Shown: in pieces, positions 8,396 to 16,145 of the stretch
How the letters are laid out: each line of letters begins with the position of its first letter
Numbering within the stretch: the stretch's first letter is position 1
Source of the DNA: CAYOKT01 sp964404605
GTDB lineage: Bacteria > Electryoneota > Electryoneia > Electryoneales > Electryoneaceae
Reading direction: 5' to 3'
NCBI GenBank assembly: GCA_964404605.1
Contig: CAYOKT010000006.1
Coordinates: forward strand, 1-56,812
DNA length: 56,812 nucleotides
Program-made: the position numbers and the translations under genes
Notes under the pieces: generated by a model
The model's input: only the letters and a program-made list of their open reading frames with translations
What the model was told of the DNA's origin: nothing
The model's database searches: none

Positions 8396-10084
8396 TTACT
8401 TCATCTCGATGTACCCGCAGGGGCAAACCTCCGAGCACTTCTTGCACCCCGTGCAGAACTCCAGCTTGAAGGTGTACTTCTCACCCGGCCGGAGGGGTTT
8501 TACAATCGCCTGGTCCTGGCAGTAGGCCCAGCATTCGCCGCACTCGATGCAGTAGCCGCAGCTCATACAGCGCGCCGCCTCGAACACCGCCTCCTCCTGG
8601 GTCAGGGTGCGGGTGATCTCCCGGTCGCCCTCCTTCAATCGCACTTCGACCGGGAGCTGTTCGATCTCCTTGCGAAGCTGCTGCTCGAAGTGGTCGAGCA
8701 GGATCCTGTCCTCCTTGATGAGGGGCGGCTTCTCATCCTTCGCCAGCGGCAGGCCGCGGAACCGGGCGTGAATCGTGTCCGCCGCGCGGCGGCCCTGGTA
8801 GAGGGCGATGGTCACCAGGCCAAGCTCGAGCACATCTCCCCCGACGACGACGTGGTCGTCGCCCGTCTGCATGAACTCGTCCGCCTTCGCCCACTCCTTC
8901 GGTCCCGCCTTGATCTTCTCGAGCCCCTCGAAGTCCGGCTCCTGGCTGATGGACGGGATGAAGAAGGTGCACTCGAGGTCGAAGAACTCATCGATCGGCA
9001 CCGGCCTGCGGCGGCCCGACTCGTCCGGCTCGCCGAGCTTCATCTTCTGGCAGCGGAGCCCGACCGCGCGGTCGCCCTCGGTGTACACCTTCACCGGGGC
9101 GGCGAGGAAGATGAAGTTGACCCCCTCCTCCTCCGCGCCGACGATCTCCTCCTCGATGGCGGGCATCTCGTTGCGCGTCCGGCGGTAGACGATGGTCACC
9201 TCCGCGCCGAGGCGGAGGCTCACCCGGGCGGCGTCGATCGCCGTGTCCCCTCCGCCGACGACCACCACCTTGTCACCCACCTCCGGCGGATACCCCGTGT
9301 TGACAAGGTTGAGAAAGCCGGTGCCGGTGGAGACATTCTCCGCATCCTCTCCCTCGATACCCATCTTACGGCCCTTGTGGGCGCCGATGCCGACGAAGAC
9401 GGCGTCGTACTCGTCCCGCACCTTGTCGAAGGGGATGTCCTTGCCGACGGCGACATTCGTCCTCAGCTCCACCCCGAGGTCGAGGATCCGCTGGATCTCC
9501 GCGTCGAGCACCTCGCGCGGCAGGCGGTAGGCCGGGATGCCGTAACGCAGCATGCCGCCGGGGCTGGAGAACGCCTCGAAGACCGTGACCCCGTACCCTC
9601 TCTTCGCGAGATGGTAGGCGCAGTTCAGCCCGGCGGGGCCGGAACCGATCACCGCCACCTTCTCCTCGCGCGGCTGGTAATCGGGGTCCTTTTTCAATTC
9701 GAACTTGTGGTCCAGTCCCCAGTCGCCGAGGAAACGCTCGAGGGCGTTGATCGACACCGCGCCGTCCTTCACCTTGCGGTTGCATTCCCCTTCGCAAGGG
9801 TGGGGGCAGACCCGCCCGCAGACCGCGGGGAAGGGGTTCTTCTCGGTGAGGATCTCCCAGGCCCGGGTGAAGGCCTCATCGAGGGAGATGCCGTGTTTCT
9901 CGTGCAGGCTGATGGTGTTGATCACCCCGCGGATGTCCGTGCCCTGGGGGCAGCCGGCCATGCAGGGAGCCAGTTTTTCCAGATGGTAGGGCCGCAGGTC
10001 CGACACTTCCTTCGAGGAAGCGCCCCCGTGCCCCGCGAGGGCGGTGGCACTGAGCTTCTTTTTCTTGGTCCTCTTGATCGGCAT
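8396..10084 (-). CDS. dsrL: DsrL, NAD(P)H:acceptor oxidoreductase of the Dsr pathway
   Basis: A 562-residue GltD-like flavoprotein. An N-terminal Fe-S region (CMAGCPQGTDI, CGRVCPHPCEGECN) is followed by an FAD site (VIGSGPAGLNCAYHLAKRG), an NAD(P)H site (VVGGGDTAIDAARVSLRLGA, then IVYRRTRNEMPA) and two C-terminal ferredoxin clusters (CMSCGYCIECGECWAYC and CTGCKKCSEVC). The C-terminal ferredoxin pair is what separates DsrL from plain glutamate synthase small subunits. The YRR arginines suggest NADPH use. DsrL couples pyridine nucleotides to DsrAB; next to dsrD it would work in the reductive direction. It follows dsrD after a 194-base spacer that holds strong hairpins. Confidence 0.9.
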   Translation of the reverse strand: MPIKRTKKKKLSATALAGHGGASSKEVSDLRPYHLEKLAPCMAGCPQGTDIRGVINTISLHEKHGISLDEAFTRAWEILTEKNPFPAVCGRVCPHPCEGECNRKVKDGAVSINALERFLGDWGLDHKFELKKDPDYQPREEKVAVIGSGPAGLNCAYHLAKRGYGVTVFEAFSSPGGMLRYGIPAYRLPREVLDAEIQRILDLGVELRTNVAVGKDIPFDKVRDEYDAVFVGIGAHKGRKMGIEGEDAENVSTGTGFLNLVNTGYPPEVGDKVVVVGGGDTAIDAARVSLRLGAEVTIVYRRTRNEMPAIEEEIVGAEEEGVNFIFLAAPVKVYTEGDRAVGLRCQKMKLGEPDESGRRRPVPIDEFFDLECTFFIPSISQEPDFEGLEKIKAGPKEWAKADEFMQTGDDHVVVGGDVLELGLVTIALYQGRRAADTIHARFRGLPLAKDEKPPLIKEDRILLDHFEQQLRKEIEQLPVEVRLKEGDREITRTLTQEEAVFEAARCMSCGYCIECGECWAYCQDQAIVKPLRPGEKYTFKLEFCTGCKKCSEVCPCGYIEMK

Positions 10085-10169
10085 GGTGTACTCCCTCGTG
10101 TCACCGGACCGTGCTGCGTTGCCGAAGTACCGGCCCGATACTCACACTTCTCCCGCCGACCCGGTTCGC

Positions 10170-10271
10170 CGCGACCGGGCCCGACGGCCCGGCCGCGACG
10201 TGTGCGGCCCTCCGGCGCCCCCCACGGCGGGAACCGGGCAAAACCGGCTCCCCTCGTCCGCGGGCCGCACA
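10170..10271 (-). promoter_or_regulatory. Nested hairpins in the dsrD-dsrL spacer
   Basis: The 194-base spacer contains a 12-base stem (10170-10181 with 10186-10197, loop of four, one wobble pair) and a perfect 10-base inverted repeat (10201-10210 with 10262-10271, spacer 51). No T-run follows, so intrinsic termination is unlikely. They could mark RNA processing or attenuation between dsrABD and dsrLCN. In DNA this GC-rich some pairing is expected, but arms of this length are notable. Confidence 0.45.
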
Positions 10272-10278
10272 ACGGCGC

Positions 10279-10530
10279 CTACTCGTTCGCGGCGCCCTCC
10301 GAGTGCGGAATCTCGATGTAACTGCCGCCGAAATAGGTGTAGACACACCTGCCGCTGTCGATCAGGCTCCGGATCGCAGCCTTGCAGAGCTTCTTGTCCA
10401 CACCCTCCTCGCCGTGCAGCTTGAGGATCGATTTGGTCACATCCATCGGCTTCAGCTTCTTCTTCACCTCAGCCGCTTCGGCGATCATCTTGTACATCTC
10501 ATCGGCGACCTGGTCCAGGGTCATCGCCAT
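10279..10530 (-). CDS. dsrD: DsrD, allosteric activator of DsrAB
   Basis: A small 83-residue protein with the DsrD winged-helix signature: KSILKLHGEEGVDKKLCK, then AIRSLIDSGRC and VYTYFGGSYIEIPH. DsrD binds DsrAB and stimulates sulfite reduction; it is found almost only in organisms that run the pathway reductively. The start at 10530 (MAMTLDQV) is preceded by GAGAGGTACGTC. The gene starts 13 bases after the dsrB stop, in the usual A-B-D order. Family length is about 78 residues. Confidence 0.95.
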   Translation of the reverse strand: MAMTLDQVADEMYKMIAEAAEVKKKLKPMDVTKSILKLHGEEGVDKKLCKAAIRSLIDSGRCVYTYFGGSYIEIPHSEGAANE

Positions 10531-10543
10531 GACGTACCTCTCG

Positions 10544-11641
10544 TCAATCCCACGGTTCGTGGGTCAGATGAGCCGACCGCTTGAAGCTCAGTCCGGCGTG
10601 CTTGAAGTCGTCAATGTGCTCCTTGCGGAACTCGAAGCCCGTCAACCGGAAGAACCGCGGCCAGCCTACTCGCTCGATCCATTCGCCCACCCGCTCGTGC
10701 GGCCGGGCGTTGTCGGCCCACACCTCGACAATCTTCTTCACCGCCTGGACCACCTCGGGCCAGCGCGGCGGGTTGTTCGGAATGTACGGCACCGCCAGCT
10801 TCGAGAACTTGGGCTCGCTGCGGGCGTTGGACACCTTGCCGCCGACCCAGATGCTGACGCCGTCGTTCTCCGCGTCGTTCAACGGCATCGCCGGGCAGAC
10901 GGTGTAGCAGTTGGCGCAGAACATGCAGTTCTCCTCGATCACCTCGACCGAGGGCTTGCCGTCCACCGTCGCCGGGCGGATCGCCGCCGTCGGGCAGGAG
11001 GCCGAGACGTTCGGGATCTCGCAGAGTTTGTTCAGGTTTTCGTGGTCGATCCTCGGCGGCAGGCGGTGGACGCCGAGAATGGCGATGTCGCTGCAGTGCA
11101 CCGCGCCGCACATGTTCAGGCAGCAGGCGAGGGCGATCCGGCACTTCCCGGGCAGCTTCTTCGTGCCGTCGAAGTAGTCGAACAGCTCGTCCATCACCGC
11201 CTTGACGATTCCGCTGGCGTCGGTGGCCGCGCTGTGGCAGTGCACCCACCCCTGCGTGTGCACGATCGAGGTGATCGCATAGCCGATGCCGCCCGCCGGG
11301 TGGCCGGCCGCCGCCATCTCCTCCTTGATCTTCGCCACGTTCTCCTTCTTCGTCGTCATCATCTCGACGTTGTGACGGCTGGTGAAGCGCAGGTGACCGT
11401 CACAGTACTTGTCCGCGATGTCGGCGAAGAAGCGGATCTTGTCGATCGAAATCAGGCGCGGTGACGCACAGCGCACGGTGTATACGGCGTCCCCGGACTC
11501 GGCGACGTGCACCATCACCCCGGGTTCGAGGATCTCGTGGTACTTCCACTTCCCGTAGTTCTTCTTGATGACGGGGGGAAGAAAGTTTTCGTAGTTCGGC
11601 GGCCCGATGTCGGTCAGCCGCTCCTGCATGGCCTCTGGCAT
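10544..11641 (-). CDS. dsrB: Dissimilatory sulfite reductase subunit beta
   Basis: A 365-residue protein with the sulfite reductase siroheme/[4Fe-4S] cysteines near 173-183 (ACCLNMCGAVHC) and an inserted ferredoxin domain, CMFCANCYTVCP (239-250). TSRHNVEMMT is the conserved substrate-channel region. Together with DsrA it reduces sulfite by steps to form the DsrC trisulfide. The ATG at 11641 has AAGGAGATAGGAA upstream. It follows dsrA by 68 bases and is followed by dsrD. Length and motifs are complete. Confidence 0.97.
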   Translation of the reverse strand: MPEAMQERLTDIGPPNYENFLPPVIKKNYGKWKYHEILEPGVMVHVAESGDAVYTVRCASPRLISIDKIRFFADIADKYCDGHLRFTSRHNVEMMTTKKENVAKIKEEMAAAGHPAGGIGYAITSIVHTQGWVHCHSAATDASGIVKAVMDELFDYFDGTKKLPGKCRIALACCLNMCGAVHCSDIAILGVHRLPPRIDHENLNKLCEIPNVSASCPTAAIRPATVDGKPSVEVIEENCMFCANCYTVCPAMPLNDAENDGVSIWVGGKVSNARSEPKFSKLAVPYIPNNPPRWPEVVQAVKKIVEVWADNARPHERVGEWIERVGWPRFFRLTGFEFRKEHIDDFKHAGLSFKRSAHLTHEPWD

Positions 11642-11709
11642 TTCCTATCTCCTTGTCGCGTTGTTGCAAGCTTCTGTGATCCCTCAAGCCGCGTTGCCCC
11701 ACGGGACCA

Positions 11710-12909
11710 CTACTCTTCCTCTTCTTCCTCCTCGTCCATCTCGAAGAAGATGTAGGGGTTGTCGCGCGGATAGGCGACCATTTCCGGGATCGGTTCGACA
11801 CCGACCGCCTCGAGGAAGTTGCCCAGGCCGACGCGCTGGATGAACTCGCCGATACGCTCGCGGTTCTTGCCCTCTTCGCACCAGACGTCCTGCATCTCCT
11901 CCATCAGGTCGTACCAGGCCTCCACCTCTTCCTCGTCGTCCATCTTCAGGAAGGGGATGAGTACGCTGGAGAGGAGCGCGCCCTCGACGATGGGAGCCTT
12001 GGAGCCGATGAGGATGGTCGCGCCGCGGTCGTCGCCCGGACGGAGCGCCTTCGGCATCACGTTGATGCAGTGCATGCAGCGGCGGCAGTCACGGTTGTCG
12101 ATCTCCAGCTCCTCGCCGGTCCACCTCATGCACTTCGCCGGGCAGTTGAGCACCACCTCGTTGACGATGTCGAGGCCGTCCGCGACATACTGCCGCACCG
12201 CCTCCTGGTCCACCTTGATGTCGTCCCGCCAGGTGCCGATGATCGAGATGTCGGAACGGGCGATGGAAGCGACACAGTCGTTCGGGCAGCCGGAGAACTT
12301 GAACTTCCACTTGTAGGGGAAAGCCGGGCGGTGCAGCTCGTCCTGGTAGCGCATCGTCGTCTGGTAGCACATCTTGAGGGTGTCGTAGCACGCCCATTCG
12401 CAGCGCGCCGGGCCGACACAGGCGCTCGGGGTGCGCACATCCGACCCGGAGCCGCCGAGGTCGAACCCGAGCTTGGTCAGCTCGGCGAAGGTCGGCTCCA
12501 GCTCCTCGGTGCGACAGCCGAGGAAGATGATGTCGCCGGTGGAGCCGTGCATGTTCGTCAGGCCGCTGCCGTGACGCTCCCAGATGTCGCACAGGCCGCG
12601 CAGCGCCTCGGAGGTGTAGAACCATCCCGTGGGCATGTTGACCCGCAACGTGTGGAAGTGGGACACATGGGGGAATTCCTCGGGCAGATCGGTGTAGCGC
12701 CCGATCACCCCGCCGCCGTAGCCGAGCACCCCGACGATGCCGCCGTGCTTCCAGTGCCCGATCCGCTCCTCGTAGGAACGCTCAAGAATGCCGAGCAGGT
12801 CGTTCGACATCTCGTTCTTCTCGGCGGCTTGCTTGATTTCCTTGACGAAACTGGGCCATGGTCCCTTCTCCAGCTCGTCAAGCATGGGTGTTTCGTACGT
12901 CTTTGACAT
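11710..12909 (-). CDS. dsrA: Dissimilatory sulfite reductase subunit alpha
   Basis: A 399-residue catalytic subunit. Siroheme-cluster cysteines occur as C164-x5-C170 and C208-x3-C212 (SGCPNDC), and the ferredoxin insert has C256, C275, C278 and C281. The N-terminal arm and the GYGGGVIGRY segment are as in bacterial DsrA. The start is fixed by a very strong ribosome site (TAGGAGGAGTT) directly before ATG 12909. The C-terminus ends in an acidic run, MDEEEEEEE, longer than I remember for most DsrA proteins. It is the second gene of the operon behind the YeiH-like transporter. Confidence 0.97.
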   Translation of the reverse strand: MSKTYETPMLDELEKGPWPSFVKEIKQAAEKNEMSNDLLGILERSYEERIGHWKHGGIVGVLGYGGGVIGRYTDLPEEFPHVSHFHTLRVNMPTGWFYTSEALRGLCDIWERHGSGLTNMHGSTGDIIFLGCRTEELEPTFAELTKLGFDLGGSGSDVRTPSACVGPARCEWACYDTLKMCYQTTMRYQDELHRPAFPYKWKFKFSGCPNDCVASIARSDISIIGTWRDDIKVDQEAVRQYVADGLDIVNEVVLNCPAKCMRWTGEELEIDNRDCRRCMHCINVMPKALRPGDDRGATILIGSKAPIVEGALLSSVLIPFLKMDDEEEVEAWYDLMEEMQDVWCEEGKNRERIGEFIQRVGLGNFLEAVGVEPIPEMVAYPRDNPYIFFEMDEEEEEEE

Positions 12910-12979
12910 AACTCCTCCTAAGCCTGTCCACCGCGCGGTGCGAAGCGGGACCCTCGCCACGCCCACGCCCTGTTTATCC

Positions 12980-14572
12980 TCAGTGTATCGCGTCCCAGTA
13001 ATGCCTGAAGACCACCGTCGAGAGGAAATAGCCCAGCGGGACGTTGACCAGCACGCCGGCGCTGAAGGCATAGAGCGGCTTCATCCCGAAGGTGGCGAGT
13101 TCCTTGAACCGCGTCGAAAGCCCGATGGAGAGGAAGCAGAAGACGAAGGCCCAGCTCCGCAGCTTCTTCACCGGGGTGATCAGTTTCGGTCGCAGGACTC
13201 CCTCGAACCAGTCGCTGGCCCGGCGGAGCTGCGCCAGCGCCCAGCGCTGGTCCTCCGTCGCGGCCGCGGCCTGCAACTTCCTCAGGTCCGCCGCGCTCAT
13301 CTTCCGGCGGAAGGCGATCGTCCCCTTCTCCGCGTCATACAGGAAAAGCCCGGCATACCCCGCGGGGACCTGGTAGGTCGAGAAATCGGCGTCGTAGGAG
13401 ATCTTCACCGCCTTCGACTTGAACACCCCCCGCACCGGGGCGACGCCGACGTACTCTTTCGGCGCCGAGGAGGCGACGACACTCATCAGAACCGACGCGA
13501 AGAAAAACCCGAAGACGAACTTGGGAAAGCGCTCCCAGATGACCCCCGCTCCCACCGCGCGCTTCCCGTTGTCCGCCGACCTCTCCCAGAAGGCCACCGA
13601 GACGATGGAGAGGACCAGCGCCCAGATGCCGATCCAGATGTCGCGGCCGATGACCTTCATCAGGGTGAAGGTCTGCACCGGCGCATCGCCGTGACGGGTG
13701 GCCAGCTCGGCGACCACGGCGAACCCGGCCGCATCCGCGAACTCGCTGGTCCCCACCCAGGCCCCCGCCACGCCGGGACTCATCACGCTCGGGATCAGCG
13801 CCTTGGTGATGAAGCTGAGGGTGAAGATCATGACGATCGCCCAGAGGGAGACGATGCCGATGGAGATGGCGATCTCGTCCTTCTTCGCCCGCACCGCGCC
13901 CCCCACGGCGATGGAGGCGGAGACCCCGCAGACCGCTCCCCCCGCGCCGAGGACCGCGCCGAACTTGGGATTGATCTTGAAAACACGGGTGGCGACGAGA
14001 AAGATGGTCGTCCAGGTGAGGAGGCTGACGATGGTCGCCTGCAGGAAGGCGATCGGCCCCGCGCTCCAGATGAGGGTGAGCGGCAGCGTCGCCCCCAGCA
14101 GGACGATGCCGGTCTTGATGTAGTACTCCGTGCGCAGCGCCGTCCGCATCCAGTCCGGGATGCGCACCAGGTTGCTGATGACCAGCCCGATCGCCAGCGC
14201 GAGCAGCGGCGCCCCGAGGTCATACCGCTTCATGAACTGCCAGCCGGCGAGGTAGAAGATGGCCAGCGAGCCGAGAAACACGACGATGAACCCGGGGATG
14301 TACTGCTTCAACGGTTGGCCCATGATCCCGCAGGAGAGGGTGAAAATGACCAACCAACCGCCGAAGAGGATGAGGTAAGATGGGAAATGTTTCACAAAAT
14401 CGGCCGCCAACCGCCCGCCGCTGTCCCAACTTCCCGGGGTGACCGCCCAGCCGCTGATCGTCCCGCCGGCGAGGAAAACGATGAGTGCCATCAGGACGAT
14501 GCCGAGGCCGAGCCAGACCGCCCACCAGTCCTCCGTCAGGACCAGCGCCTTCCAGCCCTTCGCCTGCTCCAT
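12980..14572 (-). CDS. YeiH/UPF0324-family membrane transporter with an extra soluble insert
   Basis: Membrane protein of about 530 residues in the YeiH family (annotated elsewhere as putative sulfate exporter). Family features include TGIVLLGATLPL, GAGGAVCGVSASIAVGGAV and GVAGAWVGTSEFADAAGF. A hydrophilic stretch at about residues 370-465 (VAPVRGVFKSKAVKISYDAD through DLRKLQAAAATEDQRW) splits the last membrane spans and makes the protein longer than the usual 340-400 residues. I chose ATG 14572; a TTG at 14599 is possible. As first gene of the dsr operon it could export sulfite or another sulfur oxyanion, which is inference from position. Confidence 0.82.
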   Translation of the reverse strand: MEQAKGWKALVLTEDWWAVWLGLGIVLMALIVFLAGGTISGWAVTPGSWDSGGRLAADFVKHFPSYLILFGGWLVIFTLSCGIMGQPLKQYIPGFIVVFLGSLAIFYLAGWQFMKRYDLGAPLLALAIGLVISNLVRIPDWMRTALRTEYYIKTGIVLLGATLPLTLIWSAGPIAFLQATIVSLLTWTTIFLVATRVFKINPKFGAVLGAGGAVCGVSASIAVGGAVRAKKDEIAISIGIVSLWAIVMIFTLSFITKALIPSVMSPGVAGAWVGTSEFADAAGFAVVAELATRHGDAPVQTFTLMKVIGRDIWIGIWALVLSIVSVAFWERSADNGKRAVGAGVIWERFPKFVFGFFFASVLMSVVASSAPKEYVGVAPVRGVFKSKAVKISYDADFSTYQVPAGYAGLFLYDAEKGTIAFRRKMSAADLRKLQAAAATEDQRWALAQLRRASDWFEGVLRPKLITPVKKLRSWAFVFCFLSIGLSTRFKELATFGMKPLYAFSAGVLVNVPLGYFLSTVVFRHYWDAIH

Positions 14573-14745
14573 CGTCCCCCCCCACTCTGATTCGCCCAAG
14601 CTCCATCATTGGAGCCGAAAGGACCACCGCCGCCCCGGACCCCGCCATCCGTTGGTCAAGGGCCCGGGCCGCGGGCGGAGAGTTCACCCCACCAATCCAA
14701 CCCCCGGCGTTGCAAGCTTCAGGCCACAAACCTAACCTGCAAATT

Positions 14746-14774
14746 CTTATATCGTTAGGCTGATACCTCGTGAA
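14746..14774 (-). promoter_or_regulatory. Candidate promoter of the dsr operon
   Basis: On the minus strand TTCACG (14774-14769) and TATAAG (14751-14746) stand 17 bases apart, a reasonable sigma-70-type match in an A+T-rich patch. It sits 174 bases before the YeiH-like start and downstream of a terminator. CCTAAC/GTTAGG arms overlap the -10 region and could be an operator. Promoter consensus in this lineage is unknown. Confidence 0.45.
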
Positions 14775-14839
14775 TTTGTGTACAAGCTATCGGCGAGGAA
14801 TGTCACCAATCAGTAACATCTACCTCGCTATCCTACTGG

Positions 14840-14874
14840 AAAAACAAACCCCTGCGAAATATGTTTCGCAGGGG
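14840..14874 (-). terminator. Intrinsic terminator isolating the dsr operon from the NYN gene
   Basis: A perfect 11-base stem (14849-14859 with 14864-14874, four-base loop) is followed on the minus strand by the T-rich tract TTTGTTTTT. It would stop transcripts coming from the NYN gene at 15123-15713 before they enter the dsr operon. Confidence 0.85.
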
Positions 14875-15060
14875 TAACAGTGTTACCGTATCGTAACGTT
14901 CGTCCAAGCGGAAGACACGCTCCCGCTTCGGAATCGCGACCTCTCCCCGTTCGCCCGCCGGCGGAGCTGCGGCTATGGGGGGGCGCCGTACGCCGTACAG
15001 GCCCCGCTCCCGCCGGGACACGACCGGGTTCCGCCTCCTCGGCCGGGCAAAGCAGACAGC

Positions 15061-15140
15061 GGGTCCGGGCTGCGCCCGGTCGGCGCAGAGCCCGATGCCC
15101 CTTTCACGGACGCGGGTCCGGGCTATGCCCGGTTGGCGTA
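15061..15140. repeat. Two imperfect 28-base hairpin repeats
   Basis: Bases 15061-15088 and 15113-15140 match at 24 of 28 positions and all four differences are transitions. Both contain CCGGGC and GCCCGG arms around a three-base loop. The second copy overlaps the last codons of the NYN gene, so the first may be a decayed partial duplication of that 3' end or a REP-like hairpin. Confidence 0.5.
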
Positions 15141-15713
15141 GTGCTCGACGCTCTCGTGGTTGCCGATGAAGATGTCCTCGAGGATCTCCTCGCTGAGGTG
15201 GAACACCTTGTCGGCGCGCGTGGCGAGCGACTCCGACAGCCCGCGCGGGAAGAAGGCCGTGTCGACCTCGAGACCCATCTCCTTGCCGTACTCGACGACC
15301 TCCGCGAGGTCCTTGTCGCCGGAGACGATCACCGCCACTTCGCAGGCATGGTTGACCGCGAGGCGTACGAGGTCGATGGCCAGCTTGACATCGAGGCCCT
15401 TCTCCACCGCGTAATGCTTGCGTCCGCCTGTCTCTTCCCCGCGGACCTGGTAGTAGACCAGCTTGCCGAGACGAAGGGTGAGGTGCTGCGTGTGGGCAAG
15501 ATGGGTGATGAAGCGCTGCTGTTTTTCGTAGTTCTCGGGATCGAAGTCGGGGTCCACCTTGGCGTTGTAATAGTAGATCCTCAGCAGTTCCCCTTCGGCC
15601 AGTTCGGCCATCTTCTTTCCGAACCGATAGAAGTCAACATCCATCCGGCCGATGTTGTCGCGCAGCCCGTTGTAGAAGTTGCTTCCATCGATGAAGACCG
15701 CGACACGTTTCAT
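15123..15713 (-). CDS. NYN domain (LabA/DUF88-like) protein
   Basis: A 196-residue PIN-like nuclease-fold protein. It opens MKRVAVFIDGSNFYNGL, with the metal-site Asp9 and Asn12 typical of NYN domains, and has a later VSGDKDLAEVVEYGKEMG that supplies another acidic site. LDVKLAIDLVRLA is also a family hallmark. The start at 15713 is the first codon of that motif; the longer frame upstream is not conserved-looking. NYN proteins are thought to act on RNA, but the target is unknown. It is a single-gene unit ending at the terminator 14840-14874. Confidence 0.85.
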   Translation of the reverse strand: MKRVAVFIDGSNFYNGLRDNIGRMDVDFYRFGKKMAELAEGELLRIYYYNAKVDPDFDPENYEKQQRFITHLAHTQHLTLRLGKLVYYQVRGEETGGRKHYAVEKGLDVKLAIDLVRLAVNHACEVAVIVSGDKDLAEVVEYGKEMGLEVDTAFFPRGLSESLATRADKVFHLSEEILEDIFIGNHESVEHYANRA

Positions 15714-16145
15714 GATTGTACCTGCTCGGTTGGAGGTTCGTGCGAGCGGCGGGAGGTTACCATCGGCGATTCCATCAAGTGTATCATTATCCCGGCCGCC
15801 AGAAACCCGGCTCCCGTTCCCTGCTTTCCATAGTGGGGCAGTGGGCAAGAATACCCTGAAAGCTGGCGCAAGTCAAGTGCTCCCGTATTCTCCTGCTCCG
15901 TGCGGGCGACGGTCCGCAAGCATCTATTGACACGTTCCGTCCGGCCGGTTCGTTCCCATCCACCCTTCGCGCCGGGGCCGGGAGTCTCGCGCGCGCAGGG
16001 TCACGAAGGCGGCCCGGCGGCGTTGTCCCCATGCCGGGGATTTCGTAGCTTTCGTATCACGCCGGCCCGCCGGGGCGCGCGGTCCGGCGCAACCTCCTCC
16101 CCGGCGCTTTTCCACGCTCCCGCGGGATCCGAAGATGAGGGCGGC
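15714..16145. other. Divergent intergenic region
   Basis: This 432-base region separates the minus-strand NYN gene from the plus-strand EIIA gene and should hold promoters for both. A TTGACA at about 15926 has no good -10 partner at the proper spacing. I see no gene, repeat or clear RNA structure here. Confidence 0.6.

Larger units (their letters stand above)
14573..15122. other. Regulatory intergenic region ahead of the dsr operon
   Basis: A 550-base stretch without a convincing gene. It is more A+T-rich than its surroundings at 14700-14900. It holds a candidate minus-strand promoter (14746-14774), an intrinsic terminator (14840-14874), a short inverted repeat GTTAC/GTAAC near 14882-14897, CCTAAC/GTTAGG arms at about 14731-14759 overlapping the promoter, and repeated hairpins at 15061-15140. 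A 62-codon open frame at 14833-15021 crosses the terminator and has no family features. Confidence 0.7.

Noticed and set aside
8396..10084. Glutamate synthase small subunit (GltD)
   Set aside because: The C-terminal double ferredoxin motif and the dsr context fit DsrL; no gltB is present.
14833..15021. A 62-codon minus-strand frame between the NYN gene and the dsr operon
   Set aside because: It runs through the intrinsic terminator and has no recognisable features.
15900..15960. A TTGACA box as promoter of the EIIA gene
   Set aside because: No acceptable -10 element lies 16-18 bases downstream, and it is about 220 bases from the start codon.
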